A DNA stretch of 64,000 nt from Parerythrobacter lacustris (lineage in GTDB: Bacteria; Pseudomonadota; Alphaproteobacteria; Sphingomonadales; Sphingomonadaceae), in NCBI RefSeq assembly GCF_024626475.1, contig NZ_JANKHH010000005.1, forward strand, positions 1-64,000, written 5' to 3'. Below are positions 1 to 7,537 of this stretch, one piece after another (the first letter of the stretch is position 1; every line of letters begins with the position of its first letter). The notes beneath the pieces are model-generated. The model saw nothing but the letters and a program-made list of their open reading frames with translations. It did not search any database and was not told the origin of the DNA. The translations under genes and the position numbers were made by a program.

Positions 1-46
1 CCACCGCATCGCGCTTGAACTCGTCGCTGAAATTAGCCTTACCCAT
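1..46 (-). CDS. IS3-family transposase OrfA, N-terminal fragment (runs off the window)
   Basis: The ATG at 46-44 follows a strong AGGAGG Shine-Dalgarno at about 51-56. The visible residues are MGKANFSDEFKRDAV, the usual start of the HTH_Tnp_1 helix-turn-helix OrfA protein of IS3-like elements. OrfA binds the terminal repeats and is normally joined to OrfB by a -1 frameshift; OrfB is outside the window. Only 15 codons are visible, so the family call rests on this short motif and on the adjacent terminal repeat. Confidence 0.65.
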   Translation of the reverse strand, partial: MGKANFSDEFKRDAV

Positions 47-105
47 CGTCGCCTCCTGTCCTCAAAATTAGGAAAGAAAGCGTCCACAAATCTAGGGGCT
101 ATTCA
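1..105 (-). mobile_element. IS3-family insertion sequence, one end only
   Basis: The minus strand read from 105 starts TGAATAGCCCCTAGATTT and continues into a Shine-Dalgarno and a transposase OrfA start. A TG-starting terminus followed by a CCCC tract and GTGGAC is typical of IS3-family terminal repeats. The rest of the element lies left of the window, so the other end and any target duplication cannot be seen. The boundary at 105 is inferred from the terminus pattern and from where the neighbouring gene remnant stops. Confidence 0.6.
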
Positions 106-173
106 AACTCAGCCCGATCAAACGGCTCCGAGGCGAGTTGGGTGACGGCTTCTTCGATCTCGACGGGGTTCAT
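99..173 (-). pseudogene. 5' stub of a type IIL/MmeI-like DNA methyltransferase gene cut by the IS
   Basis: From ATG 173-171 the minus strand reads MNPVEIEEAVTQLASEPF and DRAEF, then a codon and TAG contributed by the IS end. This N-terminus strongly resembles the start of large Eco57I/MmeI-type class I SAM-dependent methyltransferases, which usually continue with an aromatic-rich segment and FGNKETT. Only about 23 native residues remain before the IS boundary. Whether the remaining gene lies beyond the IS, left of the window, cannot be seen. The family call is from memory of those N-termini and is moderate in strength. Confidence 0.5.
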
Positions 174-396
174 ACGGACAGGGATAGTCCGCGCTTTCCG
201 AACCGCCAAGAGATGATTGTGGCGACAGGCTGGGCTGGAAATTGATTGTTTCTTAGGCTGTTTTGACGATTGTTCTGCCTGCGTGGTTGACGGAGGGATG
301 GTCTTGTCGCGGTTAGATTGGTCTCGCGCATCACAGAGGTTGCTTGATCCTGCTCGATATCAGCGGGTGACCGACTTTGTTACGCCCGATGAGGTT

Positions 397-840
397 ATGA
401 CTTTGGGGGTCAAGAAGCGAAAGCGCACCAGATCAGCCAATGCCGAACGGGCTGCGGCTGCTGCACACAATAAGGCTCTCATAAAGCGAAGACGTCAAAA
501 ACAACCTGAGGTCACAACGGTCCTCAAGAAGGCTAAGCGTCGCAGTCCAGAGGAGCGGAGGGCGCTGGCCCGCCAGCAGAAAGCGGCAGCGGCTGAGAAG
601 CAGCGCCGGAAAGGGATTGAGCAGAAGGAAAGGGAGAAAGCCCGCCGCGCTGCCTTTGCGGCATATAGCAGGTCACCCGAATATGCTGAAAAGCTGGCCC
701 TTGAGAAAGCCGCTATCGCCGCCAAAAAGAAGTCGCACCTTCAAGCATGGGTCGAGGAAGAGACTGGGCTGGACACCGATCGGGAAACGCTGCGCCAAAG
801 GTGGCGGGTTCGGCTTTTGAGGCGGTCAACGCAAAGTTGA
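397..840 (+). CDS. Lys/Arg/Ala-rich hypothetical protein
   Basis: The predicted 147-residue protein is very basic, with clusters such as KKRKRTR near the N-terminus and KRRRQK soon after, then an Ala/Lys/Glu-rich segment likely to form long charged helices. No catalytic motif, signal peptide or membrane segment is visible. The frame is open from 217. I prefer the ATG at 397 because the upstream translation looks non-coding and GAGG lies just before it. It may be a nucleic-acid-binding island protein or a fortuitous open frame; I do not recognise a family. Confidence 0.35.
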   Translation: MTLGVKKRKRTRSANAERAAAAAHNKALIKRRRQKQPEVTTVLKKAKRRSPEERRALARQQKAAAAEKQRRKGIEQKEREKARRAAFAAYSRSPEYAEKLALEKAAIAAKKKSHLQAWVEEETGLDTDRETLRQRWRVRLLRRSTQS

Positions 841-990
841 TCCCAACGATCGTCGCCATGATCTCCTCACTGATTTTGAACAAGCCGCCGTCCCTCGCAC
901 GCCGTCGCATGATAGGTGGTGATTACCTGAGTAGGAATCTGAGGAACGAGCCTCGCGTCACTCTTTCTCCTGTTTCCGCAGGCGATTGCT

Positions 991-1812
991 CTACCGATAA
1001 TCGTCAATCGAGAATGGTGAGAGCCTCATGTCCTCGTTGGTGTATGGCTTAATATCTCCTGCCTTCTCGCCGTCGGCGCGGGCCTTCTTGGCCATCATGA
1101 CCTTCAACTTGATCGCTTGGAACCGCTCACGGCCAAGGGCTGTGCGTGCCTTCTCTATCATCGCGTTGCCGACTTCCCCGCGCAACCGTTCCAGACCGTC
1201 CCACGGCGCGATGGCAGGTGGCCGCGTGCGAGGATCAGAAATATCAAGCTGCCTGAGTGTGTATTCCTGCTTGCCGAAATTGCACAACGCACAGCTTACG
1301 ACGATGTTCTCCTCGTCCGAGCGACCCCCGTGACTGTGAGGGACAACGTGGTCATATTGGAGCCACATGCACGAAAATGCTGAGTGTTGTTGCTCGGGCG
1401 CGCTGCTTACCCAAGGCACGGCGTCAGGATAATTCTGATGGACGATCTTGCGGATGTCCGCGTCGATGACAGGGATGCCGCAGTAACGGCAGCAATATCC
1501 GTCCCGCGCCAGCACTTGCTGCTTCATCGCCTTGGTCGGTGCCCGCACCAGATCACGATCAGCTTTTGGAATCGAAACAGTGTCATTCTCTGGCTTGGGG
1601 AATCTGATGTTCAGGCTAGGCCTTTTCCAGTCAGCCCATGCCCAGTCGTAAACCTCGGGCATGTTGGCTCTGGCAAAGAGGGCACGCGCTGCCGCATATT
1701 GGCCGTGAAGGTGTGCGTCGGCTGCTGCTGAGAGCAGATACCATGCTTCGAAGATTTCTGGGATTGGCTCACGGATCGATAGCCGTTCGATAGCTTGGGC
1801 ATTCTCCACCAT
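991..1812 (-). CDS. HNH endonuclease
   Basis: The 273-residue protein has an HNH (beta-beta-alpha metal) nuclease core in its middle. The first zinc-knuckle-like cysteines lie in YCCRYCG (about 107-111), the DH pair in QYDHVVPHSHGG (154-155), the Asn in DEENIVV (about 169) and the second pair in CALC (174-177). About 95 helical residues precede the core and a basic tail follows it. There is no signal peptide. It lies between a truncated methyltransferase gene and small island genes, so a restriction or mobile-element role is plausible but not shown. The McrA-type core is clear; the flanks are not assigned. Confidence 0.85.
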   Translation of the reverse strand: MVENAQAIERLSIREPIPEIFEAWYLLSAAADAHLHGQYAAARALFARANMPEVYDWAWADWKRPSLNIRFPKPENDTVSIPKADRDLVRAPTKAMKQQVLARDGYCCRYCGIPVIDADIRKIVHQNYPDAVPWVSSAPEQQHSAFSCMWLQYDHVVPHSHGGRSDEENIVVSCALCNFGKQEYTLRQLDISDPRTRPPAIAPWDGLERLRGEVGNAMIEKARTALGRERFQAIKLKVMMAKKARADGEKAGDIKPYTNEDMRLSPFSIDDYR

Positions 1813-2143
1813 CTAAGTCGTCCCTCGGTTAATTGCGTAACATGCTGATCAGTAGCGAAAATAGGTTAACATGTCCGACTTGGCGCAATGGTCGCCGAGG
1901 CTTCGCTGAAACGGCCTACTAAGAACGTCGCAGCAGCTTCCGCTTCCCCCGCGCTGTTGCATGATAGGCATTGAGGAGCCGCCCATTCGCCAATGATCCG
2001 CACAGGCTGGGACGATAATCAGGCGGGGGTCACGGAAATCGCGCCATGAGCCTGACTGAGACGGACACTGCGTTGGCGATCCTACAGCAGCCTGCCAGAT
2101 GCTCAGGTTGCGCGCCGAATTCGGTTTTTTGCCTAAATACGAC
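1813..2143. other. No convincing gene
   Basis: The only longer open frame here (minus strand, about 1849-2151) translates to a low-complexity, Ser/Arg/Cys-rich sequence with no recognisable motif and no good ribosome binding site. I see no strong promoter, terminator or repeat. Confidence 0.4.
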
Positions 2144-2434
2144 ATGACCAATCACCCAACCGACGATCTCCGCAATCGGACCTTCACGCCTTCAAACTCA
2201 GTCACACTCACCATCGGACGGAACGAATGCCCTGAGGAATTGGGTGATGAACTTCGCCTTTGGTGCCGCCGCAAATGCAAAGCTCAGTGGAAGCAGACGG
2301 TGCGAGGAATCCGGGGCATCATCGTCATGGGGTTTGAGTCAGCGCTCGATGCCGCCATGTTTCGCGCTTCTGCTCTCAGTCATTGCCGCGCCGTGATCGC
2401 CGCAAACAATGCGCGCCGCCGCGCTCAGCGCTGA
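2144..2434 (+). CDS. hypothetical island protein
   Basis: This 96-residue protein begins MTNHPTDDLRNR and ends in a basic ARRRAQR tail. It has two nearby cysteines (LWCRRKC, about 43-47) and a soluble alpha/beta-looking middle segment with GFESALDAAMFRAS. The frame is open upstream to an ATG at 2099. The ATG at 2144 is preferred because residues before it look unconstrained, but neither start has a strong Shine-Dalgarno. No family is recognised. It is the first of a short run of small plus-strand genes (2144, 2597, 2836). Confidence 0.4.
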   Translation: MTNHPTDDLRNRTFTPSNSVTLTIGRNECPEELGDELRLWCRRKCKAQWKQTVRGIRGIIVMGFESALDAAMFRASALSHCRAVIAANNARRRAQR

Positions 2435-2596
2435 GCAACCCTCCTGTTGCAGACATGAAGGGCCTCAGAATGGGGCCGTGTCCGAACCATTTCTTGACGG
2501 ATTCCCGAACTCTGACAGTCCACTAGATGGCGGGCACGGTGGGCAATTCCACGGTGTCATCAGCTATTGACCTGCACACTCAGCCGAGGAGGATCG

Positions 2597-2767
2597 ATGA
2601 TCTATCGCGTCGAATACATGCGCTCGAACAGCACGAACTGGACGCTTTCATCGGACACTGAATCGAAGGATGTCGCAATCCAAAGCGCGCGATCCGTCGC
2701 GCGCCAGCCAAACCGCGAGCGGGTGCGCGTCGTTGATGCGAACGGCTCACTGATCTGGATGAGCTAG
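2597..2767 (+). CDS. small hypothetical protein (56 aa)
   Basis: The start ATG at 2597 has an excellent Shine-Dalgarno (GAGGAGGAT) a few bases upstream, which is why I reject the longer TTG start at 2567. The product is a compact soluble protein beginning MIYRVEYMRSNSTNWTL and ending DANGSLIWMS. It looks like a small beta-rich domain with one central helix (DVAIQSARSVARQ). No family is recognised. The next open frame begins within a few bases of its stop, suggesting translational coupling. Confidence 0.6.
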   Translation: MIYRVEYMRSNSTNWTLSSDTESKDVAIQSARSVARQPNRERVRVVDANGSLIWMS

Positions 2768-2835
2768 CACTGAGCAGCGCTCAATCCGTTTCTGAGACCA
2801 AGGCTGGCATCATCGAAATCGCTCTCGATGGTGAG

Positions 2836-3192
2836 TTGATCGTAATCACCTTCAAGCCCGAGGCTGAGCCCTCAGTCGCGTCCCGCATTTCACCTCAGGA
2901 TGCTGTGGCTCTCGGTTGTTTGATGCTGCGATCATGCACGCTGCGCGAGACCGTCAACATCGAAGTCGCGAACATGGCATTGATGGTCGAGGGCGGAAAG
3001 CGTTCGCTGGGCTGGTTCACAATGATGCGTGTCGGCAAGCCCCACGTCATCGCACGCCTCGACGCCACATCGATCCGCGATTTGGGGCGTTGCATCCATA
3101 ATCAGTATCTTCGCGCAATCGAAGCGACCGGTGATGGCCCAGAGCGATCAATCTTCGTGCGGAAGGTTGCATATCGCCATGGCGTAGCTTGA
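2836..3192 (+). CDS. hypothetical protein, paralogue of the 6144-6551 gene; start uncertain
   Basis: The 118-residue product from TTG 2836 contains ISPQDAVALGCLML and ends in a basic HGVA tail. Reading upstream in frame gives IIEIALDGELIVITF, which matches the DTIRIELEGERIVLSF start of the gene at 6144. Later segments also correspond (SPQDAVALG with SREEATGLG). The true N-terminus is therefore probably upstream, but the only in-frame candidate near the preceding stop is a CTG at 2770. TTG 2836 is the first conventional initiator. The function of this two-member island family is unknown. Confidence 0.5.
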   Translation: MIVITFKPEAEPSVASRISPQDAVALGCLMLRSCTLRETVNIEVANMALMVEGGKRSLGWFTMMRVGKPHVIARLDATSIRDLGRCIHNQYLRAIEATGDGPERSIFVRKVAYRHGVA

Positions 3193-3283
3193 TGTCGTGC
3201 CTCCATCAGAATTGACGTTAAATTGATCTAATCCCTGACAAGGTAAGGGGTCGGACGGCAAGCTGGGCAACGACTTCGTTGAG

Positions 3284-3475
3284 GTGAAGACGATCACCCC
3301 GTTCAAACGAAGCGATGTCGTCGAGATCAACCTCGACCGCCATTTCAGCAAGGTCTTCGTTGTCAGGATCAATGAGGATTTTGAGATCAGCGGCAAGCTC
3401 ATTGATCGGAAGGATTTGCCGAAATCGGCGGGCAAGAAGCTCAAGATATCATGGGCAGCGATCAACGGGAAATAG
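3284..3475 (+). pseudogene. 5'-truncated remnant of a small hypothetical gene
   Basis: In-frame sequence from about 3239 reads GKGSDGKLGNDFVEVKT and continues through INLDRHFSKVFVV to DLPKSAGKKLKISW. This looks like the well-folded C-terminal part of a longer protein, but a TGA at 3236 closes the frame upstream and only a GTG at 3284 could start it. I read it as a gene that has lost its 5' end. The EVK strand pattern recalls nuclease-like folds, but the evidence is too thin for a function. Confidence 0.4.
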
Positions 3476-3559
3476 GGCTGGATGTGGATCACCAAAGTGG
3501 CGCGATAGGCGAAGTCCTCGATTAGGCGATGGGGCACCTTCGACCGATGCCCCAGCACC

Positions 3560-5071
3560 TTACGCAGCCTGATCGATCTGCGTGGTTGTGGCTTCGCGCT
3601 CCTGTTTTTTGCGAGCCCGATACCGTCGCTTCCGTTCCCTGTCCTTCGCTGTCTTGATCGCTTTGCGCTCATCAATCTCGTGTGGAGCAAACACCTTCGC
3701 TTGCCGACCGCCCTTTTGCTTGGCGGGGATAGCAGGGCCGTCCGTAGCCAGCGACATCGTTGCCGAGGCAAAGCCCAACCCGTCGAAGTATCTCTTGAGG
3801 TAAAGCGCCTGATCGCGATCAAAGACCCACAGGCGCACTGGTGAGCAATTGTCGGGGTCACGGACGCTCGTCCGAGTAACAAACTGCAAGATCGCCTCAT
3901 GCTCGATGCTTCGCTCCCAAGCCCGACGGTTAATGTCGAGCACATCGAGCAAAGCGATCAGATTGGGGGATGCTTTCGCCGAGTAGATTGCCGCCGCATG
4001 GCTCACATGGCTGTGGTTGTTGGTGCCTGCCTGTCGCGGGGTGAGATACTTCCCGATATTCATGCCCGCGCCTTCGAGCAGAGCCTTTGGGGTCGGAGCC
4101 TTCGCCGAGCCCCGCTTCCGCCCATTCGCTGTCCATATGTGATCCGTCCCGCGTAATTCCTTCGCCAACCGCTTGCCGATCTCACTCAGCATGGCCTGGC
4201 CCTCTTTAGATTCGAACAGGTAACGGCTCGCCGGGCGACTTTCCGAGAAGTAGCTGATGTGAACGGGACGAAACTGGAAATGCCGACCCTGTGGTGGAGG
4301 TGGCAGCGCCTCCCACTCAATATCATCTTGGCTCAACCGCTGAGAAATGAGCGAACCCACATCCGCTCGAAACCTGTTGCCGAGAAGCGTGACGGAATCG
4401 AAGGGTTCAAGCTCCCTGAGCGAAAACGCGCTTGCCCAGCACCATTTAAGCAACCGATCCGACATTTTATCCCAGCTTGGAAGGTTGACCAGCACGCAGC
4501 GGTTCGAACTCTCGGGCGTTGCTTCAAGAACTCGGCGATGAAAGACCGCAAGGTGATCGTGAGATTGATCGGCGAGGACATCAGCGACAGATAACGCTGA
4601 CCTCGTGTCGGTTGCCTTGACGAAGCTCCACCCATCCGCCGCCACTTCCAATTTATAATGAGCTTGGAAGAACGCAGCGTCGAGGTGAGTTCGCTTTTCC
4701 TCGAAGTCCAAGAACGGCGGCACCTCATCGACAATGATGTGCCAGCCCCAGAAGCCCGAAAAAGCGCTTCGCAGCATTCCTGCGTGGGTAGCGAGGACGA
4801 TGACATGATCGTTGAACTGGTGCCGCTCGGGAAGGGCTTCGATCTGCCGTGAGACCGAACCCACGCGGTCGGTCTGGGCGCAATTCACCTTGTCGATGAT
4901 AGGCGCAGTGCCATATTTGCCCGCACCAAGGTTGATCCGATTTTCAAGTTCTGCGAAGCTTTCGATCCGCTCCGTAATGAATAGAACTTTGCACTGCGAT
5001 TTTACGATCTCCCGAATGGCTCTTTCGGTTTTTCCTGAGCCCATATGTGAATCATCATAATAGATTTTCAT
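3560..5071 (-). CDS. SF2 helicase-like ATPase of a mobile island
   Basis: The 503-residue protein begins MKIYYDDSHMGSGKTERA, so a Walker A (GSGKTE) lies at residues 11-16 with no N-terminal extension. A Walker B-like IIVDEVP follows at about 112-118 and a motif VI-like QFVTRTSVR near residue 400. The order fits a superfamily 2 nucleic-acid ATPase. The C-terminus is extremely basic (about 470-490, with KDRERKRRYRARKK) and could bind DNA. It stands alone with poorly coding sequence on both sides. Its exact role (replication of the island, defence, or transfer) cannot be told from sequence. It has no recognisable nuclease partner next to it. Confidence 0.65.
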   Translation of the reverse strand: MKIYYDDSHMGSGKTERAIREIVKSQCKVLFITERIESFAELENRINLGAGKYGTAPIIDKVNCAQTDRVGSVSRQIEALPERHQFNDHVIVLATHAGMLRSAFSGFWGWHIIVDEVPPFLDFEEKRTHLDAAFFQAHYKLEVAADGWSFVKATDTRSALSVADVLADQSHDHLAVFHRRVLEATPESSNRCVLVNLPSWDKMSDRLLKWCWASAFSLRELEPFDSVTLLGNRFRADVGSLISQRLSQDDIEWEALPPPPQGRHFQFRPVHISYFSESRPASRYLFESKEGQAMLSEIGKRLAKELRGTDHIWTANGRKRGSAKAPTPKALLEGAGMNIGKYLTPRQAGTNNHSHVSHAAAIYSAKASPNLIALLDVLDINRRAWERSIEHEAILQFVTRTSVRDPDNCSPVRLWVFDRDQALYLKRYFDGLGFASATMSLATDGPAIPAKQKGGRQAKVFAPHEIDERKAIKTAKDRERKRRYRARKKQEREATTTQIDQAA

Positions 5072-5741
5072 GTTACTCCTTATTTATTGAACACTCCTTC
5101 ATTCTAACTGATTCGTTTTCGTGATGCATTATTTAACCGTCCTTTGCCCGACTGTCCTGGATTGTCCCACTTATACTTCTATGGAGATATAGGTGATTAG
5201 GTGGGACGCAAACTGATCGCGAGGACTGGGTCGAATGGGCGCTTGCGTCCATTGAAGCAGTTCGAAGCGAGCCATGGCTTGCGCGGTGGCGCGAGCCCAT
5301 GCTGATGGTGCAGCAATATTAAGCGCTGAGCGCCATCGCGATGTCTTCCCCTTCATGTGGTTCGCCGTTTTGGGCTCAGGTCGGGCTTGGGACACGCCAG
5401 TGATGATGGCGGGCGTATCGGTATCGCACAGCGATCCCTCCTCGCCCTGCTGAACTGGATCGACGGCGCGACATCGAGATGTCTCGCCTTCTCCCAGTTC
5501 GTCAATTAGAGCACGAGATGAGATGACTCGGGGCAATGAACCATTCTCCCCCCCCGCCCCCTCACCCTGCCCAGACGGTCCCCTACCTCAATAGTCGGGC
5601 CGTGGACGCGTCTTCCAAAACCTACCCCGAAATCGGGCTCATGGATTTGGCTCAAAGCCTTGGTTTGGAGATGTCGAGTTCGGCTGTTCGCAAACCCGAT
5701 GAAAATGGATGGGGCATGAGCGTCATGCATCGTTGTTCAAG
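5072..5741. other. Long stretch without a convincing gene
   Basis: Nearly 800 bp separate the ATPase gene from the gene at 5863. Open frames of 74-121 codons exist on both strands (for example minus 5171-5536) but overlap each other and lack good ribosome binding sites or recognisable motifs. A homopolymeric C tract lies near 5551-5570. The right-hand end holds the palindrome and promoter listed separately. Decayed coding sequence is possible. Confidence 0.4.
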
Positions 5742-5762
5742 GTTGTCGGATTATCCGACAAC
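5742..5762. promoter_or_regulatory. perfect palindrome, likely operator
   Basis: GTTGTCGGAT at 5742-5751 and ATCCGACAAC at 5753-5762 are exact reverse complements around a single T. The site lies about 50 bp upstream of a good promoter serving the 5863 gene. Its size and symmetry fit a dimeric HTH regulator; no regulator gene is identifiable next to it. Confidence 0.55.
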
Positions 5763-5808
5763 GTATTCCTGCCGATATGCTGTGTGATTATGTGAGAAAT
5801 TGCTGCTT

Positions 5809-5836
5809 TTGACTTAATAAAAAGCATGCATATTAT
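5809..5836 (+). promoter_or_regulatory. sigma70-type promoter for the 5863-6551 genes
   Basis: TTGACT at 5809-5814 and TATTAT at 5831-5836 are separated by 16 bp in an AT-rich stretch. A GGAG Shine-Dalgarno follows at 5851 and the ATG at 5863. Confidence 0.6.
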
Positions 5837-5862
5837 GAGAAGCCATCAATGGAGAATCAACC

Positions 5863-6144
5863 ATGCATGGCTTTAATAGGACAAGACACTTCGAGCGGCG
5901 TTACCAACAGCGAGGTTTAAACCCTATCGTAGTTGAAACGCTCTTGAGATACGGATCGGCTCGAAGGGTCCGTGGTAAAGCCGAGAGTCTGACCTTTACC
6001 AAAGACGTGTTGGCTGAGATCAAAACTGATCTCGGGGATCATGTATTCAAAGCATGCGAACGCCTCAGGAATACTTACATCGTCACATCCGATGATGGCG
6101 CTTTGGTCACGGTAGCTCGCAGCTATCGAAAGGTGGCGCAGTGA
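5863..6144 (+). CDS. small DUF4258-like protein
   Basis: The 93-residue protein has the layout seen in DUF4258-type small proteins: an N-terminal TRHFERRYQQRGLN helix, VVETLLRYGSARRV, and a C-terminal hairpin ending SDDGALVTVARSYRK. The start is well supported by a -35/-10 pair and a GGAG Shine-Dalgarno. Its TGA overlaps the ATG of the next gene (TGATG), so the two are translationally coupled. DUF4258-like proteins can be toxin relatives, which makes a toxin-antitoxin arrangement possible, but the partner does not look like a known antitoxin. Assignment is by pattern only. Confidence 0.55.
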   Translation: MHGFNRTRHFERRYQQRGLNPIVVETLLRYGSARRVRGKAESLTFTKDVLAEIKTDLGDHVFKACERLRNTYIVTSDDGALVTVARSYRKVAQ

Positions 6145-6551
6145 TGGACACCATCAGAATCGAACTTGAGGGCGAGCGGATCGTCCTCAGCTTCCGTCGT
6201 GAGGTCGGGGACATCCGCAAGGTGAGATGCCTATCGCGCGAAGAGGCTACGGGACTCGGTCTGTTACTTACAGCGGACCCGCCAGAATGCCGCGCGATCA
6301 ATCTGGATGTGACGTCAGATGTATCAGTGCAGATCGTCAACGCGCCATATGAAGAGGCATTCTTGTTCCTTCGTGACTTGCGCGGCGGCAGAACCTTAAT
6401 CGTCTGCATCGAAGGCAGGGTGCTCAAGCAGGTCGGGCAAAGACTATTGCATCTCGGACAATCCACCCCCCGCTCACCAAGGGCGTCGAGCGGTGCCTTC
6501 GTTCGCCACGTCTCGCACTGCTATTTTGAAGATGCTGGCGCAGAACAATAA
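6144..6551 (+). CDS. hypothetical protein, paralogue of the 2836-3192 gene
   Basis: The 135-residue protein begins MDTIRIELEGERIVLSF and shares a conserved N-terminal beta segment, a SREEATGLG helix and a later GGRTLIVCIEG strand-turn with the gene at 2836. The start overlaps the previous stop as TGATG, and AAAGG lies upstream. The C-terminal 35 residues (QSTPRSPRASSG onwards) look unconstrained, so the ancestral protein may have ended earlier. Soluble, without signal or membrane segment. Function unknown; coupling to the DUF4258-like gene suggests they act together. Confidence 0.55.
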   Translation: MDTIRIELEGERIVLSFRREVGDIRKVRCLSREEATGLGLLLTADPPECRAINLDVTSDVSVQIVNAPYEEAFLFLRDLRGGRTLIVCIEGRVLKQVGQRLLHLGQSTPRSPRASSGAFVRHVSHCYFEDAGAEQ

Positions 6552-6608
6552 TGCGGCCAGGACCGCACCTTTGGTAGAATGGGACATCACCAATGACCAA
6601 AGGACATC

Positions 6609-6860
6609 ATGGAATATCCCCCCGACCAGTTCATCTACCACGCCTGCCAAACGATCTACGTCAGCATCATCGGAGACCTGCCCCCATCGCGCCGGGTGGT
6701 TGCTTCGTTTAGTCGCCGCGATGCCCTCGATGACCTGATCGCCTATCTCAACATGATGATGACGGAGACAGTCCTCCTCAACGATGCCACCGAGGATCAG
6801 ATCAAAGATGCTTACGACGAGCATCTCGCCCAACCTGTTGAGATCGTCGAATGCGACTGA
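6609..6860 (+). CDS. hypothetical protein (83 aa)
   Basis: Begins MEYPPDQFIYHACQTIYV after an AAAGGAC Shine-Dalgarno at about 6598-6604. The protein is acidic and mostly helical, with RRDALDDLIAYLNMMM and ATEDQIKDAYDEHL segments and an ECD C-terminus. The preceding gene ends about 57 bp upstream. Its last codons overlap a 30-codon frame starting at 6851, which in turn overlaps the recombinase gene, so the three look like one transcription unit. No family is recognised. Confidence 0.5.
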   Translation: MEYPPDQFIYHACQTIYVSIIGDLPPSRRVVASFSRRDALDDLIAYLNMMMTETVLLNDATEDQIKDAYDEHLAQPVEIVECD

Positions 6861-6943
6861 TCCTGCGCATCATGGATCAGGAAAAAGGTGAACTAAAAGA
6901 ACTGCTTGACGCATTCCAGAACTGTGAGAATCTTCTGGAATGA
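6851..6943 (+). CDS. 30-aa ORF coupled to the serine recombinase
   Basis: The frame ATG 6851 to TGA 6943 encodes a charged helical peptide, MRLILRIMDQEKGELKEL and then LDAFQNCENLLE. It starts inside the last codons of the 6609 gene and its TGA overlaps the ATG of the recombinase as ATGA. An internal ATG at 6872 (MDQEKGEL) is an alternative start. It may be a real leader peptide ensuring coupled translation of the recombinase, or simply the sequence through which ribosomes pass. Confidence 0.4.
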   Translation: MRLILRIMDQEKGELKELLDAFQNCENLLE

Positions 6944-7530
6944 GCAAACGAGCAGCCTTATATCTTCGGGTATCTCAGGACACCCAAACAACCGAAAACC
7001 AGCGCCGCGAACTCATCGCAGTTGCTGAGCGCAATGGATGGGAGATCGTCGCCGAGTTCTGCGACGAGGGAATCTCAGGTGCCAAAGGTCGGGATCAGCG
7101 TCCCGCCTACGATGCATTGCTCAAAGCCGTTGCCCGTCGTGAGATCGATCTGGTCGCAAGCTGGGCAGTGGATCGCCTCGGACGCTCGCTGCAAGACCTT
7201 GTTGGCTTCCTCAATGAGATCAACTCAAAGGGCGTAGACCTCTATCTCCACCAACAGGCGCTCGACACCTCAACTCCATCAGGGCGTGCGATGTTCGGCA
7301 TGCTGAGCGTGTTCGCCGATTTTGAGCGTGAGATGATCCGCAGCCGCATCATGGCTGGGCTCGCCCGCTCGAACAAGAAGGCAGGACGCCCAGCGTTGCC
7401 CCCGATCATGGTCGAGAAAATCCAGAAGACGCTCGCCCAAGGGCTCAGCATCAACGCCACCGCCAAGCGTCTCAAGGTCGGCGTCGGCACCGTCCATCGG
7501 ATCAAGGTGAAGATGGCCAATGCCGCATGA
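6940..7530 (+). CDS. serine recombinase (resolvase/invertase family)
   Basis: The 196-residue protein has the standard small serine recombinase layout. The catalytic domain (about 1-140) begins RAALYLRVSQDTQT, with nucleophile Ser12 after LYLRV; Arg residues follow in VDRLGRSLQDL and the E helix in FADFEREMIRSR. A Hin-recombinase-type HTH follows (AGRPALPP, then GLSINATAKRLKVGVGTVHRI). The length equals Tn3-resolvase/DNA-invertase enzymes, so it catalyses double-strand cleavage and rotation at short crossover sites. It ends only 8 bp before a tRNA-Leu-like relic and 112 bp before the inverted-repeat cassette. Its substrate could be within the island, but no gix or res site was identified. Confidence 0.9.
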   Translation: MSKRAALYLRVSQDTQTTENQRRELIAVAERNGWEIVAEFCDEGISGAKGRDQRPAYDALLKAVARREIDLVASWAVDRLGRSLQDLVGFLNEINSKGVDLYLHQQALDTSTPSGRAMFGMLSVFADFEREMIRSRIMAGLARSNKKAGRPALPPIMVEKIQKTLAQGLSINATAKRLKVGVGTVHRIKVKMANAA

Positions 7531-7537
7531 GCAAGAC

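Noticed and set aside
5171-5730. Two overlapping minus-strand frames as genes
   Set aside because: They lack good ribosome sites and recognisable motifs, and their codon pattern is unlike the confident island genes.
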